DNA from: Byssochlamys sp. IMV 00236
Lineage: Eukaryota; Ascomycota; Eurotiomycetes; Eurotiales; Thermoascaceae
DNA: 64,000 nucleotides
Reading direction: 5' to 3'
Assembly (NCBI GenBank): GCA_001931875.2
Contig: MSJH02000598.1
Coordinates: forward strand, 62,001-126,000
Of this stretch, positions 1 to 11,913 are shown piece after piece. Position 1 is the first letter of the stretch. Every line of letters begins with the position of its first letter. The position numbers were made by a program, and so were the translations under genes. The notes below the pieces were generated by a model, which was not told the DNA's origin, ran no database searches, and saw only the letters and a list, made by a program, of their open reading frames with translations.

Positions 1-759
1 GTACTGTGGAGTATGTTTCTGGAAACAGCAAAGATACTTGAAGAGGGCAACCCTTTTCAAGAAAAGCTTCTTTCATTACTTCTGTGGACGAAGGAGTTTG
101 ACTCGCTTCATAGAAGCATCCGTTGTACAGAGACTGTCGCCTGCGCCTGGGACTTATACCGTTTTGGCGAGAGCTTGCAGGCTACATGGGAAGAGGTCAT
201 CAATACTGGCACTACCTCGCAGCAGTTCAACCTTGCTTCCTTTTCAGCTAAGGTCCTGTCAGCGGGCATCTGTCGAGATGAAATTTCTCTAACAGCACTC
301 CGGTATCTGCGTGAAGCTCTTGAGACAGATGAAGAGGCGAAGACAATCGCACTGCTTCCTGCAGCTGCGATTTGGATCGATGATTCTCGCCACACACTTC
401 TTGCCTTCTCAGTTGAAAATCGATTCTATGGAGAGCAATTTAAAGTTCACTTGGCAACTCCAGGGGAGCTAGCTCGGAGAGCGAATGTCTCCCAGCAAGG
501 CTTCAGCCTGAAAAGATGGCTTTTCTGGAGAGAGCGCTTAAAAAAACTCAGTCATAGCAGAGACTCGACGGCAGCAAAGGCGGCCAAGAGGGCATTCATT
601 AGTATGGTCAGCTGTGGTCGTGAATTGGATTATGATGTACCATGTGAGGCGAGATTTGCAGAGAAGCTCCAGGCAGCCATGGCAGAAGCACTCTCAAAGA
701 GCGGCAAAGAGTCCGTTTGTGATGATGATATTGCTATCAATACGGATTTGGCGGATTAA
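1..759 (+). CDS. DUF3632-family protein, 5' end cut by window edge
   Basis: The first ATG is at 13, but the frame stays open back to base 1, so the gene probably begins outside the window. The visible part encodes about 250 residues and ends at a TAA at 757-759. It is soluble, with no signal peptide or membrane segment. Its C-terminal half carries the pattern I associate with the fungal DUF3632 family: a GFSLKRWLFWRERL segment, then CGRELDYDVP, then an acidic tail containing SGKESV. The molecular function of this family is unknown. It is mostly restricted to Pezizomycotina, where copies are often numerous. Family assignment is from memory of the motif pattern. The gene is convergent with the M81 gene that ends at 895. 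Confidence 0.65.
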   Translation, partial: VLWSMFLETAKILEEGNPFQEKLLSLLLWTKEFDSLHRSIRCTETVACAWDLYRFGESLQATWEEVINTGTTSQQFNLASFSAKVLSAGICRDEISLTALRYLREALETDEEAKTIALLPAAAIWIDDSRHTLLAFSVENRFYGEQFKVHLATPGELARRANVSQQGFSLKRWLFWRERLKKLSHSRDSTAAKAAKRAFISMVSCGRELDYDVPCEARFAEKLQAAMAEALSKSGKESVCDDDIAINTDLAD

Positions 760-894
760 CGTGGAGTGATAGTGAGTTGGGGTTATTGCAGGTATGCATC
801 ACAATATGGTAGTTTAGTTTAATCTCAATCATTCTCCTTGTCTGTTAGAAAAGCCACAACAGTATATCATTCCAGAATTGCCCGTAAAAAAAGA

Positions 895-2451
895 TTAATC
901 ATCTGGTCCAGTTAATGGCTCATTAGACAGAGGGATGATTCGTGCAGTTAGATTCGGCTGTTGTGGAAAGTGTTTATCAAACGGCCACATCGGGCGGCGA
1001 ATTCGACAATGCCCCAGTCGTACCAGATCTTGATCTACTCCACCTGGAGTCAGCCCAAGCATCCAGTCCGCTGCCATATCATACAGCTCTGGTTCGAGGT
1101 AGCCGATTTTCACAATCATTATATCGGACGATCTGGGTTGGAGGTTGAGGTCTGTGAAATCATGCTCGTAATGATACGGTTTACGGAGCTTGGTCAGGAT
1201 TGCAAATATACTGCCCACTTGAATCACCACCTCTGTCACTGCATCTCTATCACCGTGCTTGATATAATGCACTCGACCAGTAAGGGTGACCGGTCCCGAG
1301 TGGATATTGTCCACCTCTGCTCCTGCAGTTACAGTGACGATGGCGTCGATTCCTGCCTCCACAGCAGTCTGAACGGCTCTCGGTCCTGGGACGCTCGCAT
1401 ATATGACAGTGGGTCCTGAAGGGTTCTTGAATTCTGGTCGTTCAAGCAGTCTGATAAGCCCCCAGGTCATGTCCCCTGAACCTCCGGCCGTCGGGTTGTC
1501 CCCCGAATCTGATATGAAAAAGGGTCTGGCAGATGAGGCCATGGCTTTGTCTAGACATTCTGTGAATGACCCGGCAGGCCCAACAAATCTGAAATCTGTG
1601 TGCGAATCCCAGAATAGATGGGCTAGCTCTTGAGCACCGGTTACCACCGTGTCTTTGTCCCATCCTGTTACAACGACAGATGCACGGTTTCGTGGCTCAT
1701 CTGCCCAGGGGTAACCAACCCATATTGCAGCATCAATGATTCCCTCTCTGTCCTCAACACTAGGGATAGCACCATATATATGTTTTGCAGGCTCGACTCG
1801 TGTAGAAGTCTGCTCTCCTGGCAGTAGAATTGGGATAGGAACCCAAGCTTTAATCGGTCGGGAAGGTCCTCCTTCCCATACTTGTTGCAATAGCTCAACC
1901 AAATTACTACAAGCGCGCCTTTTGGTCTCTCTCGCATCCTCATGAGGTGCCATTCGATAGCATGTAATCAGATCAGTCTGATGAGCCAACTCTCGAGAAA
2001 CATTGCCATGCAGGTCCATTGATGCGGAAACGATCACGTCGCCCCCGATAACAGCCCGGACGCGACGAAGAAGCTCAGCCTCGGCATCGTCGAGGCCCTC
2101 GACGCACATGGCACCGTGGATATCGAACCACAAACCATGTAATACTGGAACTGAGGCCAGAATATCCCTAAGGCGAGCAATAATCTCCTCTGCGAGTTCC
2201 TCAAAAGCAGCCCTCGTCACGATTCCGCCGGGTAGCGCGTGGCCGATGAGGGCACCATGCCAATCAGCGGCTTCAGCGAGGACTGTTCCAGGCTGGATGA
2301 ATGCATATTTGTCAATTATCTCCTTCCCGCGCTTTGGATTAAATGCCGGAGCAAGCGTGCGTGACGGTGTGAAAGTTGAGGTTTCGCATGCCAACCCCGC
2401 AATCGCGATAACAGGACGCGGAGGTTTGGTCAACCCCAATCGTAGATTCAT
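895..2451 (-). CDS. M81 / MlrC-family metallopeptidase-like protein
   Basis: A single exon of 518 residues starts at the ATG at 2451. It matches the microcystinase C (MlrC, peptidase M81) family, whose bacterial members are zinc-dependent and hydrolyse small linear peptides. The N-terminal M81 domain (about residues 10-310) shows the metal-binding motifs DIHG, SMDLHGN and MAPHED. The C-terminal MlrC domain (about 320-500) opens with DSGDNPTAGGSGD. Length is normal for the family. There is no signal peptide, so a cytosolic enzyme is likely. Fungal members have no established substrate; degradation of small peptides or amides is an inference. All candidate metal ligands appear intact. Confidence 0.88.
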   Translation of the reverse strand: MNLRLGLTKPPRPVIAIAGLACETSTFTPSRTLAPAFNPKRGKEIIDKYAFIQPGTVLAEAADWHGALIGHALPGGIVTRAAFEELAEEIIARLRDILASVPVLHGLWFDIHGAMCVEGLDDAEAELLRRVRAVIGGDVIVSASMDLHGNVSRELAHQTDLITCYRMAPHEDARETKRRACSNLVELLQQVWEGGPSRPIKAWVPIPILLPGEQTSTRVEPAKHIYGAIPSVEDREGIIDAAIWVGYPWADEPRNRASVVVTGWDKDTVVTGAQELAHLFWDSHTDFRFVGPAGSFTECLDKAMASSARPFFISDSGDNPTAGGSGDMTWGLIRLLERPEFKNPSGPTVIYASVPGPRAVQTAVEAGIDAIVTVTAGAEVDNIHSGPVTLTGRVHYIKHGDRDAVTEVVIQVGSIFAILTKLRKPYHYEHDFTDLNLQPRSSDIMIVKIGYLEPELYDMAADWMLGLTPGGVDQDLVRLGHCRIRRPMWPFDKHFPQQPNLTARIIPLSNEPLTGPDD

Positions 2452-3458
2452 GTTGCTACTTGATTGTCGATTATCGGATACTGTTGATGAATTAGTGATC
2501 AGTCAGCTGTATATAAGGCATCGGAATAACGATTCCCGTACACAGAGTATTCGTACGACAGCTTTTACTATGTGCTCATACCGAAAATACTTCGTAGTTA
2601 TGATAGGGACTAGCGATGGGATTCCTAATCAGAAGAAAAGCATATCTAATGCTTACAGCACCCTCTTCAGGGTGCGAGGTAATGAAGACATTGGGTGTTA
2701 ATTCTCATCGAGGATTAGATTAGACAAGGAGTATGTACAGCTCTGCAATCCATACGAATAGCAAGAATTCTTCACGAGCAGGGAGATGGGTCAGGAAGGA
2801 GGATTGAAGCGCTTAATAACTAGGTGCGCTACGGCCAGGAGGGGCCGTAAGGTTTCATTGCGCGCTATTGAATAATAAGCTGGCTGCTGGCGCTGGCAAT
2901 AATTATTACTGGAACCCGCAGGCCTTTAGGCCCAGGGGCACCGAAATACCCCTTCGATTATGCTGGTAGATAGGTTGATTACCTAAATATACCTTGTCAC
3001 GGTATGGCAGGCAAATAACAGTAAGCCTTGGACCCCTATGGGTAGCGAATTCTAACAGAGGCCGAACCTTTATATAGGTAAAGCAAGATCTTAAAGTAGA
3101 AGATATTTAAATAGGCAATAAAAAACAGTGGGCGAGGATTGCAAAGGGCGTAAATTAATTATTATTATAGACGCAAACCTGTATAGAAGGTTAGGATAAG
3201 TTATTTTAACTCCTAAATAAGAAGGCGGTAAAATTTAGCAATTTAGAGTCACGTGCGGGTGAAAATGAATTGACTAATTAAATCAAAGGTCACGTGCAGG
3301 TGAAAATGATTTGACTAATCAGAGAGAGGCGGAAAAAGTGGAGCACTTTTGCAGCCAGTATATTGAAATATTTCGCTAGCGCTCAATGATTACTAGAGGG
3401 AAACACAAGAGGAAGAACAGCAACAAAGAGCGCTAAACCGAAACTGATGTCATCATCA
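2452..3458. other. AT-rich intergenic region between M81 gene and tRNA-Glu
   Basis: About 1 kb without a convincing gene. The part near 2451 should hold the promoter of the leftward M81 gene. The stretch 2800-3240 is AT-rich with many short open frames and looks like decayed repeat sequence, but I cannot name an element. A 31-bp near-identical tandem pair lies at 3248-3319. Confidence 0.5.
3248..3319 (+). repeat. Tandem 31-bp repeat with CACGTG E-boxes
   Basis: Two copies (3248-3278 and 3289-3319) begin GTCACGTGC and end TTGACTAAT, separated by 10 bp. They differ only at the eleventh base and in the AT/TA pair before TTGACTAAT. Each contains the palindromic E-box CACGTG, a possible bHLH or Cbf1-type binding site. 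They lie about 140 bp upstream of the tRNA gene. Confidence 0.7.
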
Positions 3459-3530
3459 TCCGATATGGTGTAGTGGCTAACATCGCTGTCTCTCACACAG
3501 CAGCCGGGGGTTCGATTCCCCCTATCGGAG
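3459..3530 (+). tRNA. tRNA-Glu (anticodon CTC)
   Basis: A 72-nt intronless tRNA. The acceptor stem TCCGATA pairs perfectly with TATCGGA, followed by discriminator G. The anticodon stem GCTGT/ACAGC encloses the loop CTCTCAC, giving anticodon CTC at 3492-3494 with U33 and A37 in place. The T arm is GGGGG TTCGATT CCCCC. Box A (TGGTGTAGTGG) and box B (GGTTCGATTCC) are intact, so the gene should be transcribed by RNA polymerase III and decode GAG. Confidence 0.96.
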
Positions 3531-3556
3531 TTGTAACAATCCGAATTAAGTAGGAT

Positions 3557-3568
3557 TTCTTTTTTTTC
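3557..3568 (+). terminator. RNA polymerase III terminator of tRNA-Glu
   Basis: A run of T residues broken by one C begins about 27 nt after the mature tRNA 3' end, as expected for a Pol III stop signal. Confidence 0.75.
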
Positions 3569-4293
3569 TCCCTGTTCTTCTCAGCCAAAATCCTTCCTTT
3601 CCTGGAGAAGATTGTTATTTTTGGGGGGCGTGGAGAAGAAGTTGTCGGAAAAGTTGCAGAAGACTTTGTGGAGAACCAAAATGCACGTATAGATTTGCGG
3701 CCTACTCATCCATGTAGATTCACACCACTGCAGGCTGTAAACCTTAGTAGCGTCAGGTGGGTTGACATACAAATAGCACGAGTCTACCATGTAGAAGTCC
3801 GGCTTGTGTGGAGAGTTAATCAGTCGGTACATCGCGTAAGTAGTCGCTGTCGGACTATTCCGTGTTGGGGCCTATGGGGTAGTAGTAGGTGGTCAATATA
3901 CGGCAACGAGCAGTGAAGACATCGTCTTTAGCAAGGGTGCAACAACTTCTCCTAGCACTGTCGTTTCCTTAACCATCACATGTTAATCACCATTCTCGAA
4001 GTCCCCTCTACTGAGCAGAGGCTTATTCTCTATTGTAATCCACAGAGATGACGTGCTTTGAATCAAGTTTATGCATTCTGATAAAAGGAATTTCCCAGAG
4101 ACGCCTTAAGAAGAATATATATATACATCAAGAACTAATCCTAAAACGTGATCATGCCAACCGTAATGATCAATCTGCCGAACAAAAGAAAGTGAGGCCC
4201 TTACAGAGGACCAACATGCAATGTATGCGACTGTTGCGCGATTGAGATCATATCATCATACAATTTCAAAGGAATGTCATGGTCTGACCATAC
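3569..4293. other. Intergenic region, possible ORF fragment on the minus strand
   Basis: About 0.7 kb with no supported gene. On the minus strand a frame of about 80 codons (3581-3832) has coding-like composition, but it has no recognisable domain, start context or conserved neighbours. The rest probably holds the 3' UTR of the amine oxidase gene. Confidence 0.4.
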
Positions 4294-6459
4294 TTAGACC
4301 AGCACACTAGTTCCGTCGCCCTTCTTGCAGGAGCAGTCGCCTTGGCCTGAGGCGATCTGAGTAGGAGTGCGGCTATAGCTGGGAGGCACGTCCAGGACTG
4401 GGTTGCGGTCGAAGAAGTTCCTAGGCCGGAGCAGCAGCGTCATCGGCTCTGCAGGCATGATGGGGTAATCTTCCGGCGTGGGGAAATGGGTGATGCCGAA
4501 AGTGTGCCATAGGACAATATCGGTGTTGTCAATGGAGCAATCCTCGCCGGCCTGCTCAATCCACATTGGGATACCTTGAGAAGGCTCACCGGAGGTCTGG
4601 GGAACATGGCGACCAGCAGGGTGGATCTGGTCATCGGAGTCTGCGCATTATAGTCAGCAAAACTGAAGCTCCGAAACAAAACATTCTACAGGAAAACCTA
4701 CACTTCGTAACATGGACGGCGTGTCTAGCGAATCCAGCTCGCTTCCAAGCCAAGCCACCTTCCTTGGGGAGGAGCGGAGGGACCTCACGGCTCACCAACT
4801 TGTAGGTGACTGGCTTCTTGCTGTAGGGATTCAGTTTGTTCGTGTTGGCCATCTCCCAGGTTCTGCTGGTGCTGCCATCATAATCGGACATTGCCTCACG
4901 AGGGGTCGTGAATTTGGTCTTCTTGGCATAGAAGGCGTTGCCATACTTGTTCTCGGCGCTGCCAACTTCGCCCTCAGCCCGGACAGCGTCCACCTGGAAA
5001 ACGGTATTGTTGGGGCCGTCGATGTTAGGGTCTATCCGCATGCAGAACAGGTGCTGGTGGTTGTGCGCATTGACACCAGGGTAGACTTCGGTTCCCCAGC
5101 CCTTAGTATCCTCGCCGGGGTTCATGGCATAAGTGTTGAGAATGCCGGTAAGCTTGATGTCCAGCTGAACTGTGCCGTCCTGGTGGAAGATCCAGTAGAC
5201 GCAGTACTCGTAGTTGGCGGCGGTGAAGATTTGAGAGATGATAAGCTTCCGTCCTCGGGTGACAATAATTGACTCGTCGCGGAAATCAGTGTGCTTGAAG
5301 AGGATACCAGCATCCTCCTCGTGGATACAAATGGCATTCTTCAAGATGGTGCTAGCGCCAGCTCGGTTAACAAAGGCAGCATCCATGTAGTGGATGGCGC
5401 CCTTGCAGTCACATCCCAGCGACAGACTGTTGGTCATGTAGCCACCGCCGTACTCACCCAGGTCGAAGGCATGCTTGCGCTGGTGAGGATGCTCAGGATT
5501 ACCGTACGGGACCACCATTTCTGCCAGAGAGAGACGGTAGAAGATAGGACGGATGTTTCCCTTGTCATTGAAAGTGATGTTGTTCAGAACGATACCCTCG
5601 CGGTAGTTGAAGCCAACGTGGATGCTCCACTTCTGCCACTCAATGATACGGCCATTGATCGTAAACGAGACGCCCTCTGGCTGGGTAATATTGATGGGTT
5701 TGATGTCGGTGCGGTATCCACCCTCCTTTTCAATGGCGGCCGGGTGATAGTTGTTTGGAGCAGCCTTGCTGAGTGGCCGTCTCACCGGTGGAACATCGAT
5801 GTGAATGATCTTCTTGGTCTCTGAATTGTAGATTGGGCAGAAGTCCAGCGGGTAGGTATACTGGGAGTCATCGAGGTGAGGCCGGTAATACATCAGTGCT
5901 TGCTGCAGACGGACGCCGCTGCCCCAGCGCTCGTCGTATCCGATGGTCCAAGCTGGTTCAGCATTAGCGTCTCACTCTACCCTTGGTTCCACTTGTTTTA
6001 CTTACGGTCACAGTACACCTTGTCCATGTCCTCCTTGGGGATACCAATGATAGCACACTGCTCGATGACGGCAGGATCCTGGCGGACGATGTGTTCAACC
6101 TCCTGCAGGTCCTCCATCGTGATGAGAGGCTGGACATTGGGAGTGTGCTTCCATTGCAGGATCTTCTTGTTCTCAAGGTCTACAACACCATCGTAGATCT
6201 TGCCGCCAGGAGCAATGGCCACGATGTCGGCCGCACGCAGAGGGCGTGGTGCCTTCTCGGGGTCTGCCAACCAAGCTAGCATCTCTGCCTTTCGCGGCTC
6301 GTACAGAGTCACAGCATTGAAGTTGACAGAGCCATGTTCCGCACGAATAACGGCAACTGCAGTGTCGATCTCGGACGTGGAAAGGGGATCGAGAGGGTAC
6401 GGGGGAGGAGAGGAGGCGTTGACCTGGAGGGTCAACTGCTGGAGGCGGTCGAGGACCAT
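4294..6459 (-). CDS. Copper amine oxidase (primary-amine oxidase, TPQ enzyme)
   Basis: Exons 6006-6459, 4702-5952 and 4640-4294 (introns of 53 and 61 nt) join in frame to 683 residues, the usual length of microbial and fungal copper amine oxidases. The enzyme oxidatively deaminates primary amines to aldehydes, releasing ammonia and hydrogen peroxide. Visible hallmarks are the topaquinone precursor tyrosine in TAANYEY (about Tyr399), the catalytic-base aspartate in AFDLGEYGGG (about Asp315), the copper histidines in NHQHLF and a third histidine in GITHFPTPED. The N-terminal N2/N3 region occupies roughly residues 10-200. There is no signal peptide. The C-terminus ends GTSVLV without a clear PTS1, so localisation is open. 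Use of amines as nitrogen source is the usual role of such genes. Confidence 0.95.
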
Positions 6460-9219
6460 TGTGACAGCGAAATGTGGATGTTGGGAATAAAAGTCGTCTC
6501 AGATATCGATTGAAATGATAGATGATAGAAGCGAACGTGTGTCTTTGGCTTGGAAAAGCTGTGGAAGTGTGTATTGGAGATGGACTTGCAGCTCCCGGGA
6601 CAGTGTTATATAGCTGTCCAAGTCGAAGCGTCCGGTGCACAAGAGGGAAAGAAGTGACGACGGATACGCAATGATGAAGGAACCGCCAGAGAGGCCGCGA
6701 CTGTGGTATTTATCTCCATTATCATTGTCAACGAGGGAAGAGCATCTCGGCCATTTTGATCCCTCGACAGCTGCGATTTGCGGAGGGTCTTTTCGTATAG
6801 CGATAACGATAAGCACGACCGGGTGCGTTCGCCTATCCTGGGATAGCGCAACTCCCGCCCCGCGATCTCTCTTTCTCCCCATCCCGTTCGCTTTTCACTT
6901 CGGAATGCGGCAGGTGAATCCTTTTGCTCCGGATGCCCTCCAGCGTCGAGCTTCCCATTCTGAAGAAAAATCATGACCGATCTGTGCGGGATACTGCGAA
7001 GTCGCAATCTCCTGCCCGAAAAACCCAGCGCTTGTTAAGCAATTAAGCTCGTGTGCTACACATGCAGACAGCTTCAAGTTACCCTGGCCGGAACGTGGCT
7101 AGGTTAGGGCTCCTCGCCACTGCGTCCGTGTGCACAGTAGTACTTAGTAGATACTACATAGATAGTAACTACTCGCGTGGACCCTTTCAACGTATCCACC
7201 AGTGTAGCTCATCGTAGCTAATCCAATTAGGTAGTTTTTTGATAAGTAGGTAATCATGCCTATCGACCGCCGCGGACGGAGCTGGCCCGATGTTTTCGCC
7301 AATATTATTATGAATTATGACTTCGTGATATGCGCTCTCAATATCGGTCCGGCCTGGCCCTCCAATATCTCAGAAGCAATTGACCGATCATTGAGATAAG
7401 ACATCCTCATCCAGTCTAGGGCTCTCGAAGGCGTCGCAACTTTTCAGATGCAATGAACCACTTCAACATTAAGGCCTTGCCACTGGAATTCCTGATTGCT
7501 ATTGCTTCGCGCGAGATCAGCTTAATCCATGTCTTCATTGAAAAGTCCTCAGCAATCGCTCTTGCAAGATAGCGTGTTGAACCCACCACTGGTCCATTTC
7601 CTGCAGCTTCTCATGTTGGAGTGGATTTCCAGGGTCGTCAACAGTCGCAATGGGCGATCCTGGAATGGAACTTAGCGAGAACAACAAGATAAGAGAAATC
7701 CGTAGTCATGCGATATATATATTGATCGAAAGCAGCTAACTGCGATTGAGATTTGCCTTCAGGTTCTTAGACACAGAAACCATTAATCGACCTCGAATAG
7801 CACTGACTGATCCCAGCAACACATCGAGCGAAACAAAGTCGAAGACGCGAAAATCCGCTCACCGACCCCCGATCGCAGAGCTCGTATACGGCTGCACCTC
7901 TGAAGTCAAGGATTTCACAATGGCGCCGTGCTATGCAGCAGATAAATGGCGAACAAGAGAATCAGCAGTGTCCAGTTATTCCAGCATGTCGAGTTTCAGC
8001 CAAATACACCGTTTGGATCGCGACAGCCAACAGACGTGGATCCTCTTAAGAGGTGAATACCACCAAATCTCAATTAGCGTACTAAGACGACCCGTAGATG
8101 CAATATATGGGACTTGGGATGAGAAGAGGACAATCACATCGCCTATATTGGGAGAAGTCACTTCTGCAAGGACAGACGGATATCAATCCCGGACGACAAG
8201 TAAATACGTTCGTTCTATCAGCCGTTGTATCTCATCTTTTGAGATCGCCGCCTACTTAATGCACGCAGTTCAGACTTGACCCACTTCCTTATTTCATCTG
8301 TTGAGGTCGATTTAGTACGGTATGATGCCTCGACTTAGTAATTTGTAGTCAATTGGAGTCAACAAATCTGAAGGAGTAGTTCAATAGTTCATGATTGATG
8401 GGGCGAAGAGTGAAGGGATAGATTTGGTGACAGTGGAGTGTGATTTAAGCCACGGCCCATCTATAAAGAAGACAGAAGAGACGGTTTGTGTGGCATTTGG
8501 GCTGCGGGGGGGGTTTAGGATAGAATTTCAAAGTAGAAGATCCACCTGCCACTCTTTTGTGGCTTCATTGCACTCCAGTTTCCGCGCTACTGTCTGAAGA
8601 CAGCATGCTCATAATTTTCCCATTCAACAGTAATAAGGTTTATATACTCTACAGTATTGTCTTGTTGGGGTCTTGTGTTCATGTTAACTTCGCTGAGAGA
8701 TCTACTAGCAAAGGTATATATAACTAGTGATTGATTAGAGGTTATACCCATATCTATGATGGGTGTTATACATACAGTTGATCAAGCTTACATAGGGTTC
8801 CTTAATCGGGAGCATTACTTATCTTGTGTGCAACTATATGAGAAAGAAAGAAAGAAAGCAAGTATGTGACAGAATCGTCAATTCAGCCATCTATAACACC
8901 ATCCAAATAAACACAACAGGACTCGGTTTACTCAGAGCGGACGTTTCCCACTAGCAACCCATTTCCTCCGAATTAATTGTAGGATATCAACAAATGGCAT
9001 ACCAATCTAATCTTCACATTCTGTTCTTTTATGAGCAAGTGATCAAATACTTTCTTATCTTCAGAGCCACATTCACGTGACGCGCGCCATGCAGTATTAA
9101 GAAGGTCGTATTGCGCCATGAGGCTATTTTAAAGAACAATCTGAGCGTCAAATTTATTTATTATTCTGCTCTTCGTCGATATCAAAACTTTCTGTATTCG
9201 GCTGTTGTGCGTAGGAACA
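6460..9219. other. Gene-free divergent intergenic region between amine oxidase and carboxypeptidase
   Basis: About 2.8 kb. The left end holds the promoter of the amine oxidase and the right end the promoter of the carboxypeptidase. The interior is moderately AT-rich. The longest open frame (7746-8279) opens with TTG and shows no domain, so I do not call it. A short (GAAA)n tract lies at 8842-8858. Confidence 0.5.
8842..8858 (+). repeat. (GAAA)n microsatellite
   Basis: Four tandem GAAA units in the intergenic region upstream of the carboxypeptidase gene. Confidence 0.7.
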
Positions 9220-11025
9220 ATGCGCTCATCTAGTCTCCTACTCCCACTGGGGGCTGCGTTGGCAGTGTCCCAGCAGACAATCCTACGATCAGATCTGGAT
9301 ACGCAGATCGACTCCTCGTTCCAGATCTATCGGAGCGACCTTTCCCCGCACCATTCCCTCCGCATCAAGAGACAAAATGCAACGCTCTGCAACACCACCG
9401 TGAACCAATACACGGGGTGGTTGGATAATGGACATAAACATCTATTCTTCTGGTACTTCGAGAGCGAGAATAAGAATTCTACTGCTGCACAGGATGAACA
9501 ACCTCTTATGCTTTGGCAGAATGGCGGTCCCGGCGCCTCGAGTATACTCGGGTTACTGCAAGAGCTTGGCCCTTGCCTAATCAATGAGTATGGGAATGGA
9601 ACCGTCATGAATCCATATTCTTGGAACAAGGAAACTGCGTTATTGTTTGTTGACCAGCCAGTTGGAGTGGGATTTTCGTACTATGATGGCGATACTCTGG
9701 AAGAGCAGCCTGGAGACTCCTACGCCAGTGCTGCCGATATGCATATTTTCCTCCAGATGTTCGTGAGCCAGGTGTTTCCTGTGCATCGAAATGGCCCACT
9801 CACTCTAACGGGTGAGAGCTATGGTGTAGGCTTTTCCACCCTATCTTTGTCACTTGCGCATTAATGAGAACTATCTTAATTTCTGACACGAAAGATACCT
9901 CTTTTTAGGGTCACTATGTTCCCACTCTGGGGGCTGAGATCGTCCGTCAGAACAGTCTTCACCCTACTCGTCCACATGTGAACTTGAAATCCATCGCTGT
10001 CGGCAACCCTCTTGTCAGCGATGCAGATAGAGCATTCGGGTACTGGGAGACGTTATGTACGACGAATCCGGGCGTCTCAGAACCTGTGTTTAATGAGACA
10101 CGATGCGATATCATGGCGGAAAATCTCCCTCGCTGCCTGGAAGTCATCAAGACATGCAATACGTTCCCGGACCCGGCGATCTGCGAGGCAGCTAGTACGG
10201 TCTGCTGGGACGGCGTGATTGGCCATTATGATAGTGAAGCTGACGGTCTGCCGGGAAGTCGCAATCGTTTCGACAGTACGTGATTTTTCTCCCATTAGCG
10301 ATATTCGACTACAGATTGTTTGTTCCAAATGATATCTAGGTACCGCATGAAAGCTAAAGGAAACGCATAGTAACTCGACCATGCGAGAGTGCCGTGTTCT
10401 GCTACACCAAAAGTGCCCTTATCAACGACTACCTAAACTCACCAGCACCGTGGTCTGCCCTCAGCGTACCCGCCGCTGTTAAGAACTACACCATCAACTC
10501 TGACGACGTGTATGGCCGATTCAAAGCCACAAGTGACATCACGCTTGCTACAGTCTCTTCCGTGCAGTACCTCCTACAAAACCAGATCGACGTCCTGATT
10601 TACTCCGGCAATCTGGACTTGGCCTGTAACACGGCCAGTTCGAAGCGATGGATGGACGCCATGCCGTGGAAAGGTCAAGCGGCGTTCGCATCAAAGAGCC
10701 TTACTCCATGGACGAGCGTTGTTGGGGGGAAGAAAGTGAAAGCCGGAACGTTCAAGGAAGTTAACATTAAGATCGGTGCCGCTGGTTCAAATTCGAACAC
10801 TACGAGGTTCGCACTTGTTACGATCGATGGATCAGGACATATGGTGAGTGGCTAGCTTTCTCTTCTCTGATATTTGTGTTCTTCCTACTCTTTTGGATTA
10901 GGAGCGTAATGAGTATGTGAAATGGCTAGCTGATAAATACTCCTCCGGCATAGGTTCCTCAGGATCAACCGGAAGTCGCATTGGATATGATCAGCAGATG
11001 GCTCTCGAGAGCGTCATTTGCCTGA
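9220..11025 (+). CDS. Secreted serine carboxypeptidase, family S10
   Basis: Exons 9220-9825, 9909-10275, 10371-10843 and 10954-11025 join to 505 residues. The start is the ATG at 9220, followed by a hydrophobic signal peptide (about residues 1-17). The catalytic triad is complete: Ser200 in GESYGGHYVP (split by the first intron), Asp407 in SGNLDLACN and His481 in SGHM, followed by VPQDQP. The oxyanion and substrate-binding motif [10 protein letters not shown] is present, as are several N-x-S/T sites. Length and motifs fit fungal acid carboxypeptidases, which remove C-terminal amino acids in vacuole or medium. The last intron is chosen at 10844-10953 because it restores the VPQDQP motif; a shorter alternative acceptor at 10901 would destroy it. 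Confidence 0.93.
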
Positions 11026-11913
11026 AGGGAAAGTGACGAGCGGCCATGTGGGATAAAGCTAACGCAGATACTATATTCAATTTCCAATGAGGAGATAATG
11101 AATAATCGTTGCTTCCATAGCTTAGATATACACGTGGTCTACTGCATATATAGACAAATCATTTACCACATGAGTTTTTCTTCAGACACACTACTAGGGC
11201 TATGCAATTGGTTCTGTACATTTATACTATTTCTGATTTCCTGTTCTCAATCGTCACGGTGTAGCACGATAGAACGAGGAAAACTATAGCGGGGAAAATG
11301 GACCAGGAAAGTCTACATACCTAGTAACGCTCTAGGAAACAAAACTCCACACCAGCCGACGAAAGGAGGAACGACCTGCAAAGCCATACTGTACGTAAGA
11401 CTCTAGGAAAGGAAGAAACACGACGAAATATGAAGAGAAAAGACGTCAACGTTACGAGCGTTACGAGCGAAAAGTGGAAAAGCTGCCAACACCATGTAGG
11501 GGAAACAAACTCCGGCCAAGAAGAGGAAACTAGAAACTAGAAACGATAAAAAAAGCAAACACCGTGCCCCCGTCTCCGCAACACCCTCCTCCAAAGCTAC
11601 CGAGGAGTCCATGGACAGACAAGTGACAAGGAGAAAATACATGACAGGGAGAACGTGGCGGAAAGCAAGTCACCAGACGCTAATAGTGTCGTTTATGTAC
11701 ATACATACGCCGAACCCGTACCCCTTTCTCTTTTTTTCCCTCCCCCCCGAATGGTAAGATGATAAAAGAAAGTATGAGGAAAAGGAGAACCAAGGACAAG
11801 TTGAAACCGAAAGACCAATCTCAAATTGACGATGGTTATATATCGAATGGGGACAGTGTGACCTCGAGATGTCCTTACTGCAACCCGCTTTGATATTCCT
11901 TCCAGGCAAAGTC
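11026..11913. other. Convergent 3' region between carboxypeptidase and Caf1
   Basis: About 0.9 kb between two convergent genes; it presumably contains both 3' UTRs. No supported coding or RNA feature is visible. Confidence 0.5.

Noticed and set aside
2003..2701. 232-codon open frame antisense to the M81 gene
   Set aside because: It overlaps the conserved M81 domain on the other strand and has low-complexity composition.
3581..3832. Minus-strand 83-codon frame after the tRNA
   Set aside because: Composition is plausible, but upstream codons are closed and no start, splice partner or family could be supported.
7746..8279. 177-codon open frame in the amine oxidase/carboxypeptidase intergenic region
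   Set aside because: It opens with TTG, shows no domain or coding bias I can recognise, and has no splice partners.
10902..11036. Alternative last exon of the carboxypeptidase from the acceptor at 10901
   Set aside because: It stays open but replaces the conserved VPQDQP segment after the catalytic histidine; the acceptor at 10953 restores it.
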